Positions 9,151 to 16,787 are shown, counted from the stretch's first letter. The stretch is 20,596 nt of DNA from an uncultured Clostridia bacterium (GCA_947631585.1 CANRLY010000009.1:1-20596); one strand, 5' to 3'. Translations and numbers: made by a program. Notes: generated by a model not told the origin, from the letters alone.

Positions 9151-9519
9151 ATGGCTCGTATTGCCGGAATCGACCTTCCCAGAGATAAAAGAGTTGAGAT
9201 AGGACTGACATATATCTACGGGATCGGTCAGAAAACAGCGGGAAAGATCCTTGCCGCAACAGGAGTAGATCCTGATACAAGAGTTAAGGATCTGTCGGAG
9301 GACGACGTATCCAAGCTGCGTGAGTATATCGACAAGAATCTGACGGTTGAAGGCGACCTGAGAAGAAATGTCGCCCTTAATATCAAGAGACTTACCGAGA
9401 TCGGATGCTACAGAGGTCTCCGCCACAGAAAGGGACTCCCCGTAAGAGGTCAGAGGACCAAGACTAACGCCAGGACCCGCAAAGGCCCGGTTAAGACTAT
9501 CGCAAACAAGAAGAAGTAA
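9151..9519 (+). CDS. rpsM: 30S ribosomal protein S13
   Basis: S13 is a 30S head protein that contacts the P-site tRNA and forms bridges to L5 on the 50S. The 122-residue product begins [20 protein letters not shown] and has the helix-hairpin-helix-like region and the conserved [20 protein letters not shown] near its end, followed by a basic tail. GGAGGTG lies about 10 bases before the ATG. rpsK follows after 15 bases. Confidence 0.98.
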   Translation: MARIAGIDLPRDKRVEIGLTYIYGIGQKTAGKILAATGVDPDTRVKDLSEDDVSKLREYIDKNLTVEGDLRRNVALNIKRLTEIGCYRGLRHRKGLPVRGQRTKTNARTRKGPVKTIANKKK

Positions 9520-9534
9520 GGGAGGGTATGAACA

Positions 9535-9933
9535 ATGGCTCAGGCTAAAAAGAAAACAGCTATTCGCCGCCGCCGTGAGAGAAAGAATATCGAACAGGGA
9601 CAGGTCCATATCCAGTCCACTTTCAATAACACGATAGTGACGATAACCGATATGCAGGGAAATGCTATCTCTTGGGCTTCGGCAGGTGGACTTGGATTCA
9701 GAGGATCTAAGAAATCAACACCTTTCGCAGCACAGACAGCAGCGGAAGTTGCCGCAAGAGCAGCTAAGGAACACGGTCTTAAAACAGTGGAAGTGTTCGT
9801 AAAAGGACCCGGAGCAGGCAGAGAAGCAGCTATCAGAGCGCTTCAGACTGAGGAGCTGGAAGTTCGCCTTATAAAAGATGTAACTCCTATCCCTCACAAC
9901 GGCTGCCGTCCGCCTAAGAGAAGACGTGTATAA
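9535..9933 (+). CDS. rpsK: 30S ribosomal protein S11
   Basis: S11 lines the platform of the 30S and contacts mRNA near the E site. The 132-residue product has a basic N-terminus ([20 protein letters not shown]), the central [15 protein letters not shown] motif and the family C-terminus [16 protein letters not shown]. The ribosome binding site GGGAGGG sits about 9 bases before the ATG. A nearby ATG at 9528 is out of frame. A 92-base gap with two strong hairpins separates it from rpsD. Confidence 0.98.
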   Translation: MAQAKKKTAIRRRRERKNIEQGQVHIQSTFNNTIVTITDMQGNAISWASAGGLGFRGSKKSTPFAAQTAAEVAARAAKEHGLKTVEVFVKGPGAGREAAIRALQTEELEVRLIKDVTPIPHNGCRPPKRRRV

Positions 9934-9940
9934 CAGACGA

Positions 9941-9996
9941 TTTGAGTTTTGAAAAGTTTACTCAAAGTCGGGTAAAAGCAAAGCTTTAAGACCCGA
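9941..9996 (+). promoter_or_regulatory. candidate S4 autoregulatory leader upstream of rpsD
   Basis: Two back-to-back hairpins fill the rpsK-rpsD gap. Hairpin 1: TTTGAGT at 9941-9947 pairs with ACTCAAA at 9960-9966 (7 bp, 12-base loop). Hairpin 2: TCGGGT at 9968-9973 pairs with ACCCGA at 9991-9996, with an inner AAAGC/GCTTT stem (9975-9979 with 9983-9987). The rpsD ribosome binding site begins about 16 bases later. S4 represses its own mRNA in B. subtilis and E. coli by binding structured leaders, so an S4-responsive element is plausible here. The structure is seen; the ligand is inferred. Confidence 0.5.
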
Positions 9997-10025
9997 TACT
10001 GATTAGAAAACGGAGGAATTGATCT

Positions 10026-10622
10026 ATGGCAGTAAGCAGAGAACCGATCCTTAAAAGATGCAAGGCTCTCGGTATAAGCCCTATGGTAATGGGCGTGGGC
10101 AAGGAAACTAAACGTGACCCTAATGCCAATAAAAGAAAAAAAGTATCTGAATACGGACTTCAGCTGAAGGAAAAACAGAAGCTGAAATTCATTTACGGCG
10201 TGCTTGAAAAACAGTTCCATCACTATTTTGAGCTTGCCGCAAAGATGGAAGGACAGAGCGGCGCTAACCTTCTGACAATGCTTGAATCCAGACTGGATAA
10301 CGTGGTTTTCAGAATGGGACTTTCAATGACCAGAAGAGAAGCAAGACAGCTTGTCGTTCACGGACATTTTGACGTAAACGGAAAGAGAGTAGATATTCCT
10401 TCCTACAGGATAAAAGAGGGAGATGTTATATCTCTCAGAGAAAAATCCAAGAAGAGCGTGAAGTTCAAGGAAATAGTCGAGGCTACCGCCGGACGACTTG
10501 TACCTACCTGGCTCGATATGGATAAGGACGCTCTCAGCGCAAAGGTAGTAAGACTTCCCGTGAAGGACGACCTTGATTACGAGATCGAAGAGCACCTCAT
10601 CGTTGAGTTGTACTCGAAATAA
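10026..10622 (+). CDS. rpsD: 30S ribosomal protein S4
   Basis: S4 is a primary 16S rRNA-binding protein that nucleates 30S assembly, affects decoding fidelity, and in many bacteria represses its own translation. The 198-residue product begins MAVSREPILKRCKALGISPM, lacks an N-terminal CxxC zinc knuckle (cysteine-free type), and carries the S4 RNA-binding domain around residues 85-150 (RLDNVVFRMGLSMTRREARQ, then LVVHGHFDVNG). AACGGAGGAATTG precedes the ATG. The gene lies in the alpha-operon position next to rpoA, downstream of a structured gap that may be its autoregulatory leader. Confidence 0.98.
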   Translation: MAVSREPILKRCKALGISPMVMGVGKETKRDPNANKRKKVSEYGLQLKEKQKLKFIYGVLEKQFHHYFELAAKMEGQSGANLLTMLESRLDNVVFRMGLSMTRREARQLVVHGHFDVNGKRVDIPSYRIKEGDVISLREKSKKSVKFKEIVEATAGRLVPTWLDMDKDALSAKVVRLPVKDDLDYEIEEHLIVELYSK

Positions 10623-10642
10623 TCGACGCAGCATTGTTTCCC

Positions 10643-10729
10643 GAAAGGAGCGTGCTTTCCTTAACAACGACTTCGGAAAGCCGGTCCGATATGCAAAAGG
10701 CAGGGGCTTTATGGCTGCATAGCCTTTTG
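10643..10729 (+). other. hairpin-rich rpsD-rpoA intergenic segment
   Basis: The 173-base gap between rpsD and rpoA is long for this block. GCTTTCC at 10654-10660 can pair with GGAAAGC at 10675-10681, or its CTTTC can pair instead with upstream GAAAG at 10643-10647, so the two folds are mutually exclusive. Further on, CAAAAGGC at 10694-10701 pairs with GCCTTTTG at 10722-10729 (8 bp). No T-tract follows, so a simple terminator is unlikely. It may set the rpoA/rplQ level relative to ribosomal genes by mRNA processing or attenuation; this is inference. Confidence 0.4.
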
Positions 10730-10795
10730 AATGGGAATTTTATCCGTGATCCATTCGTTAAACACACCTATAGTTTTAAAACGGGAGGGTTTTAA

Positions 10796-11755
10796 ATGCT
10801 GGAAAAAATCGAAAAGCCTGAAATAGAAATACTTGAACTCAAAAGCAACGGCACTTACGGAAAATTCATGCTCGAACCGCTGGAGAGAGGATACGGTATC
10901 ACTCTCGGCAACAGCCTCAGAAGAGTATTGCTGTCGTCACTTCCCGGAGTTGCGGTGACTTCTGTCAAGATAGACGGGATACAACATGAGTTTTCAACTA
11001 TCCCCGGAGTAAAGGAAGATGTTACGGAGATCGTCCTGAACCTTAAAGGACTGACGGCAAAACTTCACTGCGATGGTCCTAAGACCGTTTATATCGAGGC
11101 GGAGGGCGAATGTGAAGTTACAGCCGGCGATATCAAGACCGACTCTGAAGTGGATATCCTTGTGCCGGATATGCATATAGCTACCTTGGGCATGGGAGCA
11201 AAACTTAATATGGAGATAGTTCTCGACCGGGGAAGAGGCTACGTTTCCGCTGAAAAGAACAAGGCAACAATGCAGAACGTTCCTATCGGTGTTATCGTTA
11301 TGGACAGCATCTATACACCGGTGCTGAAAGTAAACTACACGGTGGAAAATACCCGTGTGGGTCAGATAACCGACTACGACAGACTGATAATCGAGATCTG
11401 GACTGACGGAACTATTTCTGCAAAGGAAGCTGTCTCAATGTCAGCCAAACTCCTCACTGAGCATCTGAATCTCTTCATAGACCTGTCCGAAGAGGCGGGC
11501 GCAGTTGAGATGATGGTAGAAAAAGACGATAAGGGAAAAGAAAAAGTCCTTGAGATGACCATTGAGGAACTTGACTTATCCGTGCGTTCGTTCAACTGCC
11601 TGAAACGTGCGGGGATAAATACAGTGAACGACCTGATCGAGAAGTCCGAGGAGGAAATGATGAAGGTGAGAAACCTCGGAAAGAAGTCGTTCGAGGAAGT
11701 TAAGGAGAAGCTCAGATCGCTGGGTTATGACCTTAGCTCCGAACAAGATAATTAA
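10796..11755 (+). CDS. rpoA: DNA-directed RNA polymerase subunit alpha
   Basis: The alpha subunit dimerises to start RNA polymerase assembly and its C-terminal domain contacts UP elements and activators. The 319-residue protein has the N-terminal domain with the [20 protein letters not shown] dimerisation signature (about residues 27-46) and an alpha-CTD from about residue 255, where Arg264 in [11 protein letters not shown] matches the DNA-contacting arginine of the E. coli protein. [10 protein letters not shown] is intact. The ATG follows a strong GGGAGGG, after a long structured gap. rplQ follows after 15 bases. Confidence 0.98.
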   Translation: MLEKIEKPEIEILELKSNGTYGKFMLEPLERGYGITLGNSLRRVLLSSLPGVAVTSVKIDGIQHEFSTIPGVKEDVTEIVLNLKGLTAKLHCDGPKTVYIEAEGECEVTAGDIKTDSEVDILVPDMHIATLGMGAKLNMEIVLDRGRGYVSAEKNKATMQNVPIGVIVMDSIYTPVLKVNYTVENTRVGQITDYDRLIIEIWTDGTISAKEAVSMSAKLLTEHLNLFIDLSEEAGAVEMMVEKDDKGKEKVLEMTIEELDLSVRSFNCLKRAGINTVNDLIEKSEEEMMKVRNLGKKSFEEVKEKLRSLGYDLSSEQDN

Positions 11756-11770
11756 AAGGAGTGAATATCT

Positions 11771-12112
11771 ATGCCAGGTACTAGAAAGCTGGGAAGAGCC
11801 ACTGACCACAGAAAAGCAATGCTCAGGGCTATGGTAACTTACCTGCTGGAAAACGGTAAGATCGAAACAACTGTAGCAAGAGCTAAGGAAGTAAGCTCGA
11901 TGGCTGAAAAAATGATAACCTTGGGCAAAGCCGGAGACCTTCATTCCAAGAGACAGGCGCTGGCTTACATCACTAAGGAAAGCGTTGCAAAGAAGCTCTT
12001 TGACGAGATCGCTCCCGGTTATGCCGAGAGAAACGGCGGTTATACCAAGATCGTGAAGATAGGTCCCCGCCGTGGAGACGCAGCTGAAATGGCAATAATC
12101 CAGCTGGTTTGA
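11771..12112 (+). CDS. rplQ: 50S ribosomal protein L17
   Basis: L17 binds 23S rRNA near the peptide tunnel exit. The 113-residue product starts [20 protein letters not shown] and ends in the family motif [20 protein letters not shown]. It is of the short bacterial length. AAAAGGAGTG lies about 8 bases before the ATG. It is the last gene of the ribosomal block; a rho-independent terminator begins 17 bases after its stop. Confidence 0.98.
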   Translation: MPGTRKLGRATDHRKAMLRAMVTYLLENGKIETTVARAKEVSSMAEKMITLGKAGDLHSKRQALAYITKESVAKKLFDEIAPGYAERNGGYTKIVKIGPRRGDAAEMAIIQLV

Positions 12113-12128
12113 TAAATTTGATCTTGAG

Positions 12129-12165
12129 AAAGACCCATAAGGAAGTTCCCTGCGGGTCTTTTTTT
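12129..12165 (+). terminator. rho-independent terminator after rplQ
   Basis: AAAGACCC at 12129-12136 pairs with GGGTCTTT at 12154-12161, and the stem runs into a T-tract ending at 12165. It closes the ribosomal transcription unit and separates it from the nucleoside-salvage operon, whose promoter begins 25 bases later. Confidence 0.85.
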
Positions 12166-12189
12166 GTCCGCTAAAATTTTTCCGACCTA

Positions 12190-12218
12190 TTGCTTAAAGG
12201 TGAAAAAAGTGTTATAAT
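12190..12218 (+). promoter_or_regulatory. sigma-A promoter of the nucleoside-salvage operon
   Basis: TTGCTT at 12190-12195, a 17-base spacer and TATAAT at 12213-12218, with an extended -10 TG at 12210-12211. It lies just after the rplQ terminator and 26 bases before the phosphorylase start. Its presence argues against using the in-frame TTG at 12190 as a start codon. Confidence 0.8.
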
Positions 12219-12243
12219 TAACAAAACGAAAGGCGGAATGACG

Positions 12244-13083
12244 ATGAGTGAAAGTTACAATGAGCTGATGAAAAAATTTGATGAAATAAAGAACAGACTG
12301 CCGTTTGTGCCGAAAATTGCGCTGATATTGGGTTCGGGACTGGGCGGTTACGCCGACGGACTGGAGATAAAAGGGGAAATACCCTACTCGGAGATACCGG
12401 AATTTCCGGTCTCCACAGTGGAGGGACACCGGGGAAGATTCGTCTTTGCATATGTGGAGGGCGTGCCTGTGGTGATGATGCAGGGAAGAGTTCACTTGTA
12501 CGAGGGGTATGCCGCCGAAGATGTGGTGCTGCCGGTCAGGCTGATGAAGCTTATGGGCGCAGAGACCCTTATACTTACTAATGCGGCAGGCGGCGTGAAC
12601 TTTGACTTCCAGCCGGGAGACCTTATGCTCATCACCGACCATATCGCTTCTTTTGTGGTAAATCCCCTTGCCGGCAGGAATATAGACCGGCTGGGAGTGA
12701 GATTTCCAGATATGTCGGAAGTTTACGACAAAAAGCTCAGGGAATTGGCTCTTAAAACGGCGGAAAGGCTGGGTATCTCACTGAAACAGGGGGTATATCT
12801 TCAGACGGCAGGGCCGTCTTATGAAAGTCCGGCTGAAATAAGAATGTACCGGACGTTGGGCGCAGACGCAGTGGGAATGTCCACGGCGATAGAAGCTATT
12901 GCGGCAAATCACATGAAAATGCGTATCTGCGGCATTTCCTGTATCTCGAACCTAGCCTGCGGAATGACCGACAAGCCGCTTACTCACAAGGAAGTCAAGG
13001 AGACCGCCGACCGCACAGCAGAAAAGTTCAGGCAGCTGGTGAGCGGAATAATAAGAGGTCTGGGAGAAGAATATGGAGCTTAG
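12244..13083 (+). CDS. punA: purine nucleoside phosphorylase (trimeric, PNP family I)
   Basis: Cleaves purine (deoxy)nucleosides with phosphate to give the free base and (deoxy)ribose-1-phosphate. The ATG at 12244 is preferred because AAAGGCGG ends 7 bases before it; the ATG six bases earlier is too close. The 279-residue protein has the phosphate-binding GSG (30-32), GRVHLYEGY (81-89), TNAAGGVN and AGPSYESPAE. Glu194 and Asn236 match human PNP Glu201 and Asn243, which select 6-oxopurines (inosine, guanosine), and the Asp pair typical of methylthioadenosine phosphorylase is absent. It heads an operon with mtnA and a class II aldolase, suggesting its sugar-phosphate product can be fed to MtnA, perhaps from 5'-deoxyinosine or methylthioinosine. 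Confidence 0.93.
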   Translation: MSESYNELMKKFDEIKNRLPFVPKIALILGSGLGGYADGLEIKGEIPYSEIPEFPVSTVEGHRGRFVFAYVEGVPVVMMQGRVHLYEGYAAEDVVLPVRLMKLMGAETLILTNAAGGVNFDFQPGDLMLITDHIASFVVNPLAGRNIDRLGVRFPDMSEVYDKKLRELALKTAERLGISLKQGVYLQTAGPSYESPAEIRMYRTLGADAVGMSTAIEAIAANHMKMRICGISCISNLACGMTDKPLTHKEVKETADRTAEKFRQLVSGIIRGLGEEYGA

Positions 13084-14134
13084 AAATCTTTCTTTCAGCA
13101 GCGATGGAAAAAAGCTCAGAGCGCTTGACCAGACAAGGCTGCCCGGCGAGGTGGTCTACGAGGAGTATGACAGCTGCGAAGAGATAGTCGGGGCGATAAA
13201 GCTGATGAAGGTCAGGGGCGCACCGGCGATCGGGATAGCCGCAGCAATGGGCATTGCAGTTATCGCAGGGAAGCTTGCGGAGGAATGTCAGGACAGCAGA
13301 GCGTTTCTGGAAGAACTGAGCAGGCAGGCGGAAATTATTGCACAAGCCAGACCCACGGCGGTGAATCTCTCCTGGGCGGCTAAACGCATGATGAACTGCG
13401 CAATGGGCGATACTGAGGGAAAACCAAAGGAAATTGCGGCAAAACTGAAAGCCCTTGCTCAGAAAATATACGATGAGGACACGGAGATCTGCCGAAAAAT
13501 AGCGGAAAACGGACTGACTCTCATAAAGGACGGGGACGGGATACTTACCCACTGCAACGCCGGTCCGCTGGCGACAAGCAGGTACGGCACAGGGCTGGGT
13601 CCGATAATTCTGGGGCTGGAAAAGGGCATGAAGTTCCACTGCTTTGTGGACGAGACCAGACCGCTTTTGCAGGGGGCAAGACTGACGGCGTTTGAGCTTA
13701 TGAACGCCGGCGCAGAAGTCAGTCTGGCGTGCGATTCGGCAGCGGCGCAGCTTATGAGAAGCGGAGCGATAAATGCGGTCTTTGTAGGCTGCGACAGGGT
13801 AGCTGCCAACGGCGACACCGCCAACAAGGTGGGGACTTCCACCGCAGCTATAGCAGCTAAATATTACGGCGTACCGTTTTATGTGTTCTGCCCGTCGCCG
13901 ACAATAGATCTTTCCTGCAAGAGCGGAGAGGATATAGTTATCGAGCAGCGTGACGAATGGGAAGTCGCCGGGCTTTACTTTGACAGGCAGATCGCTCCGA
14001 AAGGGGTAAAATGCGTAAATCCGGCGTTTGACATTACCGACGGAAAACTGATAACCGCTATAGTTACTGAAAAAGGCATATGCCTTCCGCCGTATGAGGA
14101 GTCGCTGAAAAATGCCGCAATACGGCGTTTATAA
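13073..14134 (+). CDS. mtnA: S-methyl-5-thioribose-1-phosphate isomerase (MtnA family)
   Basis: MtnA isomerises 5-methylthioribose-1-phosphate to 5-methylthioribulose-1-phosphate; some members also act on 5-deoxyribose-1-phosphate. The 353-residue protein has DQTRLPGEVVYEE at the N-terminus, VRGAPAIGIAA (47-57), the catalytic cysteine Cys161 in THCNAGPLATSRYGTGLG, Asp241 in GCDRVAANGDTANKVGT, and CPSPTID. These match the family's Cys/Asp pair and usual length, so ribose-1,5-bisphosphate isomerase or an eIF2B-like protein is less likely. Its ATG lies inside the end of the phosphorylase gene (11-base overlap), so the two are probably made together. A salvage route needs a downstream enzyme; the class II aldolase at the operon end is the candidate. 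Confidence 0.93.
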   Translation: MELRNLSFSSDGKKLRALDQTRLPGEVVYEEYDSCEEIVGAIKLMKVRGAPAIGIAAAMGIAVIAGKLAEECQDSRAFLEELSRQAEIIAQARPTAVNLSWAAKRMMNCAMGDTEGKPKEIAAKLKALAQKIYDEDTEICRKIAENGLTLIKDGDGILTHCNAGPLATSRYGTGLGPIILGLEKGMKFHCFVDETRPLLQGARLTAFELMNAGAEVSLACDSAAAQLMRSGAINAVFVGCDRVAANGDTANKVGTSTAAIAAKYYGVPFYVFCPSPTIDLSCKSGEDIVIEQRDEWEVAGLYFDRQIAPKGVKCVNPAFDITDGKLITAIVTEKGICLPPYEESLKNAAIRRL

Positions 14135-14157
14135 TAACGAGGAGGAACTAAAGGGTA

Positions 14158-14556
14158 ATGGGATACTGGATATTTATGCTGTCTATGACGCTTATTCTGC
14201 CGCTGGCAATGATAGTTTTTGGGGGAATGTTCATAAAGAATATCCCCTCGAAAATAAACGGCGTGTTCGGATTCAGAACGGCTATGTCAATGAAAAATGA
14301 GGAGACCTGGAAGTTTGCTCACGTTTACAGCGGAAAACTGATGGTAAAGTTCGGAGCGGTGATGCTGGCGGCTTCGGTGGGACTGATGGCGTATTTCTTT
14401 CACTTTGGCAGCGATGTGGTCAGTTACGGCGGAATATTCATAGAGGCGGTACAGATCATAGTTTTGTTTGCAATAATTTTCATGACCGGTTCGGCTTTGA
14501 AAAAGGAATTTGACAAAGACGGAAACAGGCGTTCCGCAAAAGGGGAGGAAAAATAA
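14158..14556 (+). CDS. SdpI/YhfL-family small membrane protein
   Basis: A 132-residue membrane protein with three hydrophobic segments at about residues 5-26, 62-82 and 92-112 and a charged C-terminal tail. The cytoplasmic loop between segments 1 and 2 holds the family hallmark: P30-S-K-I-N-G-V-F-G-F-R-T followed by SMKNEETWKFAH. The family includes the B. subtilis immunity protein SdpI, but most members are of unknown function and no toxin gene is visible here. The start ATG has AGGAGG 12 bases upstream, somewhat distant. It lies between mtnA and a lipoprotein gene in one co-directional string, so it is probably co-transcribed; its link to sugar salvage is unexplained. Confidence 0.8.
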   Translation: MGYWIFMLSMTLILPLAMIVFGGMFIKNIPSKINGVFGFRTAMSMKNEETWKFAHVYSGKLMVKFGAVMLAASVGLMAYFFHFGSDVVSYGGIFIEAVQIIVLFAIIFMTGSALKKEFDKDGNRRSAKGEEK

Positions 14557-14558
14557 GA

Positions 14559-16031
14559 ATGAGAAATTTCCGTAAAATTTCAGCTTTGGCAGCCGCTGTG
14601 ATAATGGCTTTTTCGGCTGGGTGTGCCGACAAGAGCATAACGTCGGAGGAAAGCTCCTCTCAGGAGCAAAAGAGTTCCGCCGCTGCGGAAGCCACCGTCG
14701 CACCTGAGACTTTCGGGGAGAAAGTTACCACAACGGCGGCGACTACCACAACGACTGCAGCTCCAACTACCACCACTGCTGCGGAAACTACGGCAGCTGC
14801 GACAGTTACAGCAGCATCAACTTTCCCTCAGACGCTGCCGCCTGACAAGGACGTAGAAGCAGGCAGCGGCGGAACGCTCAGGTCGGCTTTGTCGGGCAAG
14901 AGCATTGGAAAGATAAATATTATGGTGCAAAACCAGTGGCAGCTGGACGATGTGATAGGGTTTTACGAGCAAAACGGCGGTGAAGTTACTGTTGATAACG
15001 TAAATGAAAGTAATTTTTACGATGAACTTGCTATCAGGGTGGTCTCAGGGGACTCCCCTGACCTGACCTATTGCAGCTTCAAGCCGGTGAGCGTGAAACG
15101 GTGGATCTACCAGCCGATGGACGACTTTGTTGACCTTGACAGCGACCGCTGGAAAGGCATAAAAGATGTGGCAATATCGTATGTTTTCGATGGGGGCTTG
15201 TATGCTCTGCCGTTCAGGTCTTACCCCACCTGCTATGTTTGTTACGACAAGAAAAAGATATATGAAAACGCTCTTGACGACCCTTACGACCTGTGGAAGT
15301 CCGGCGAATGGAACATGGACGCCATGATAGAAATGATGGAAGCGTACAGGGCTTCTTCAGGTAAAAAAACCGCTCTATGCGGATATATTACCGGCGGCTT
15401 TGCAGGTGCGAACGGCACGGGATTTTTCACTAACAGCGGCGGCGGAGTTAAATTCAACGGCAGAGATGAAACGCTGGCTACCGTGATGGACAAGGTCGGG
15501 GAGCTTTACAACAAAGCCGGTCTGATAGAAACTTCATGGGTAGGCAGCGCAGAAGATGCGTTTTTCTACGGGAATTTGTTTTACATGATAGGAGAATGGG
15601 CTTTCAGCGGACCTTTAGCTCCCGGAGAGGAAGACGACTGGGGGATAGTTCCCGTACCGTCGCTGGACGGAAAACTGCTTGCCGTCGGCTGCGAGCCGGA
15701 CTGTTTGTCGGCAGTAAGCGGAAGCCCGAACAAGGAGAATATTCCGGCGTTTCTGGAATGTGCCAGAGAACCTGTCATAAACAAGTCGTATATAGAAACG
15801 GAAAGAAAAGAGTTTGCCGAAGAAAATCCCACCTGGAGCGAAGAAATGCTGGAAGTGAGAAACGCTGTTCTTACAAACGAATACAAAAAAATAGTAGATC
15901 ATTATCCGTATATGACGTTTGGTACTGATAAAGAGGATATCAGCGGCGTGTGCAGTTTGTGGTACAAGGACTTTGACAGTTGGGAGGATATGCTGAAAGT
16001 TTACGGCAAAGACCTTGAAGCAGGAATATGA
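14559..16031 (+). CDS. extracellular solute-binding lipoprotein, Thr-rich linker
   Basis: A 490-residue surface lipoprotein of the ABC-transporter solute-binding superfamily, probably for a sugar or related solute. Residues 1-21 form a signal peptide ending SAG with the lipidated Cys22; a low-complexity Ser then Thr/Ala-rich linker runs to about residue 90, followed by the binding-protein domain. It shares DDPYxLxxxGxW, AFxxxxLFYxxGxWA and LECAR with the lipoprotein encoded on the opposite strand downstream, so the two are paralogues. AGGGGAGG lies 10 bases before the ATG, which is two bases after the SdpI-like gene stop. No permease or ATPase gene is nearby, so the ligand and partner transporter are unknown. 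Confidence 0.85.
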   Translation: MRNFRKISALAAAVIMAFSAGCADKSITSEESSSQEQKSSAAAEATVAPETFGEKVTTTAATTTTTAAPTTTTAAETTAAATVTAASTFPQTLPPDKDVEAGSGGTLRSALSGKSIGKINIMVQNQWQLDDVIGFYEQNGGEVTVDNVNESNFYDELAIRVVSGDSPDLTYCSFKPVSVKRWIYQPMDDFVDLDSDRWKGIKDVAISYVFDGGLYALPFRSYPTCYVCYDKKKIYENALDDPYDLWKSGEWNMDAMIEMMEAYRASSGKKTALCGYITGGFAGANGTGFFTNSGGGVKFNGRDETLATVMDKVGELYNKAGLIETSWVGSAEDAFFYGNLFYMIGEWAFSGPLAPGEEDDWGIVPVPSLDGKLLAVGCEPDCLSAVSGSPNKENIPAFLECAREPVINKSYIETERKEFAEENPTWSEEMLEVRNAVLTNEYKKIVDHYPYMTFGTDKEDISGVCSLWYKDFDSWEDMLKVYGKDLEAGI

Positions 16032-16065
16032 ACTTAACGGCGTCTGCCGGGAAAGAAAGAAAATT

Positions 16066-16743
16066 ATGTACGAGAAAATCAAGGAACAAATGGTGGATAT
16101 TTGCCGCAAAATGTGGCAGCAAGGCTGGGCGGCGGCAAATGACGGCAACGTTACCGTAAAGGTCGGGGAGGGGCTGTATCTTGCCACTCAGACAGGTGTG
16201 AGCAAAGCTTACATTACCACGGAGAATATAGGGCTTATTGGCGGCGGCTTCAACGTCGTCGAAGCGGCTGAGGGATTCAGACCGTCGTCAGAGGTGAAAA
16301 TGCACATGAAGTGTTACAATGAAAGGGCTGACGTGGGGGCGGTAGTTCACGCCCACCCACCGGTGGCAACAGGGTTTGCCTGCGCTCATCTTCCGATGGA
16401 CGATTACTGCATGATCGAGACGGTGATGGCTATAGGTTCCGTGCCTTTGACCCCTTACGGAACGCCGTCCACAGACGAAGTCCCCGAAGCCATAGGACCG
16501 TATCTTAAGGAACATGACGTTATGCTTCTTGAAAATCACGGCGCATTGGCGGTAGGCGCAGACCTGATGACTGCTTACTTCCGAATGGAGACTCTGGAGC
16601 ATCAGGCGAAGATATCCCTTGTAGCAAGGCTTTTAGGCGGCGTTAAAGACATTTCCAGGGAGAACATAGACCGTCTTATCGGAATGAGACCGCAGTACGG
16701 ATTTACCGGAAAGCACCCCGGTTACAAAAAGTACGGAAAGTAA
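16066..16743 (+). CDS. class II aldolase (FucA/MtnB family)
   Basis: A zinc-dependent class II aldolase or related dehydratase that acts on ketose-1-phosphates. The 225-residue protein has GN at 27-28, the phosphate-binding and catalytic PSSE segment (Ser74, Ser75, Glu76), zinc ligands His95 and His97 in VHAHPP, and His158 in LLENHGAL. Fuculose-phosphate aldolase, rhamnulose-phosphate aldolase and MtnB share this pattern, so the exact substrate cannot be read from motifs. With mtnA in the operon the best guess is 5-deoxyribulose-1-phosphate or 5-methylthioribulose-1-phosphate, giving DHAP plus an aldehyde. The ATG at 16066 fits the family N-terminus; the in-frame TTG at 16015 lies inside the lipoprotein gene. 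The ribosome binding site is weak (GGGAAAGAAAG). Confidence 0.87.
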   Translation: MYEKIKEQMVDICRKMWQQGWAAANDGNVTVKVGEGLYLATQTGVSKAYITTENIGLIGGGFNVVEAAEGFRPSSEVKMHMKCYNERADVGAVVHAHPPVATGFACAHLPMDDYCMIETVMAIGSVPLTPYGTPSTDEVPEAIGPYLKEHDVMLLENHGALAVGADLMTAYFRMETLEHQAKISLVARLLGGVKDISRENIDRLIGMRPQYGFTGKHPGYKKYGK

Positions 16744-16750
16744 AGCCCAG

Positions 16751-16766
16751 GTCGGGATATCCCGAC
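16751..16766 (+). other. perfect 16-base palindrome GTCGGGATATCCCGAC
   Basis: A self-complementary sequence 7 bases after the aldolase stop, able to form a 6-bp hairpin with an ATAT loop. No T-tract follows directly. Its GTCGGG arm can alternatively pair with the CCCGAC inside the next hairpin, so it may fold competitively with the terminator or simply protect the mRNA 3' end. Confidence 0.6.
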
Positions 16767-16787
16767 ATTATATGCAAGAACACAAAT

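Noticed and set aside
12190..12243. Longer phosphorylase from the TTG at 12190 or the ATG at 12238
   Set aside because: The TTG is the -35 hexamer of the operon promoter; the ATG at 12238 is only one base from the ribosome binding site, while 12244 is well spaced.
12244..13083. Calling the phosphorylase a methylthioadenosine phosphorylase because of mtnA next to it
   Set aside because: The base-binding residues are those of 6-oxopurine PNP (Glu194, Asn236), and the Asp pair of MTAP is absent.
13073..14134. Ribose-1,5-bisphosphate isomerase or eIF2B-like identity for the MtnA gene
   Set aside because: Length and the VRGAPAIGIAA, THCNAG and GCDRVAANGD motifs fit bacterial MtnA best.
14112..14300. 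Small plus-strand frame overlapping the mtnA end and the SdpI-like gene
   Set aside because: Out of frame with two well-supported genes, with no ribosome binding site and no family signature.
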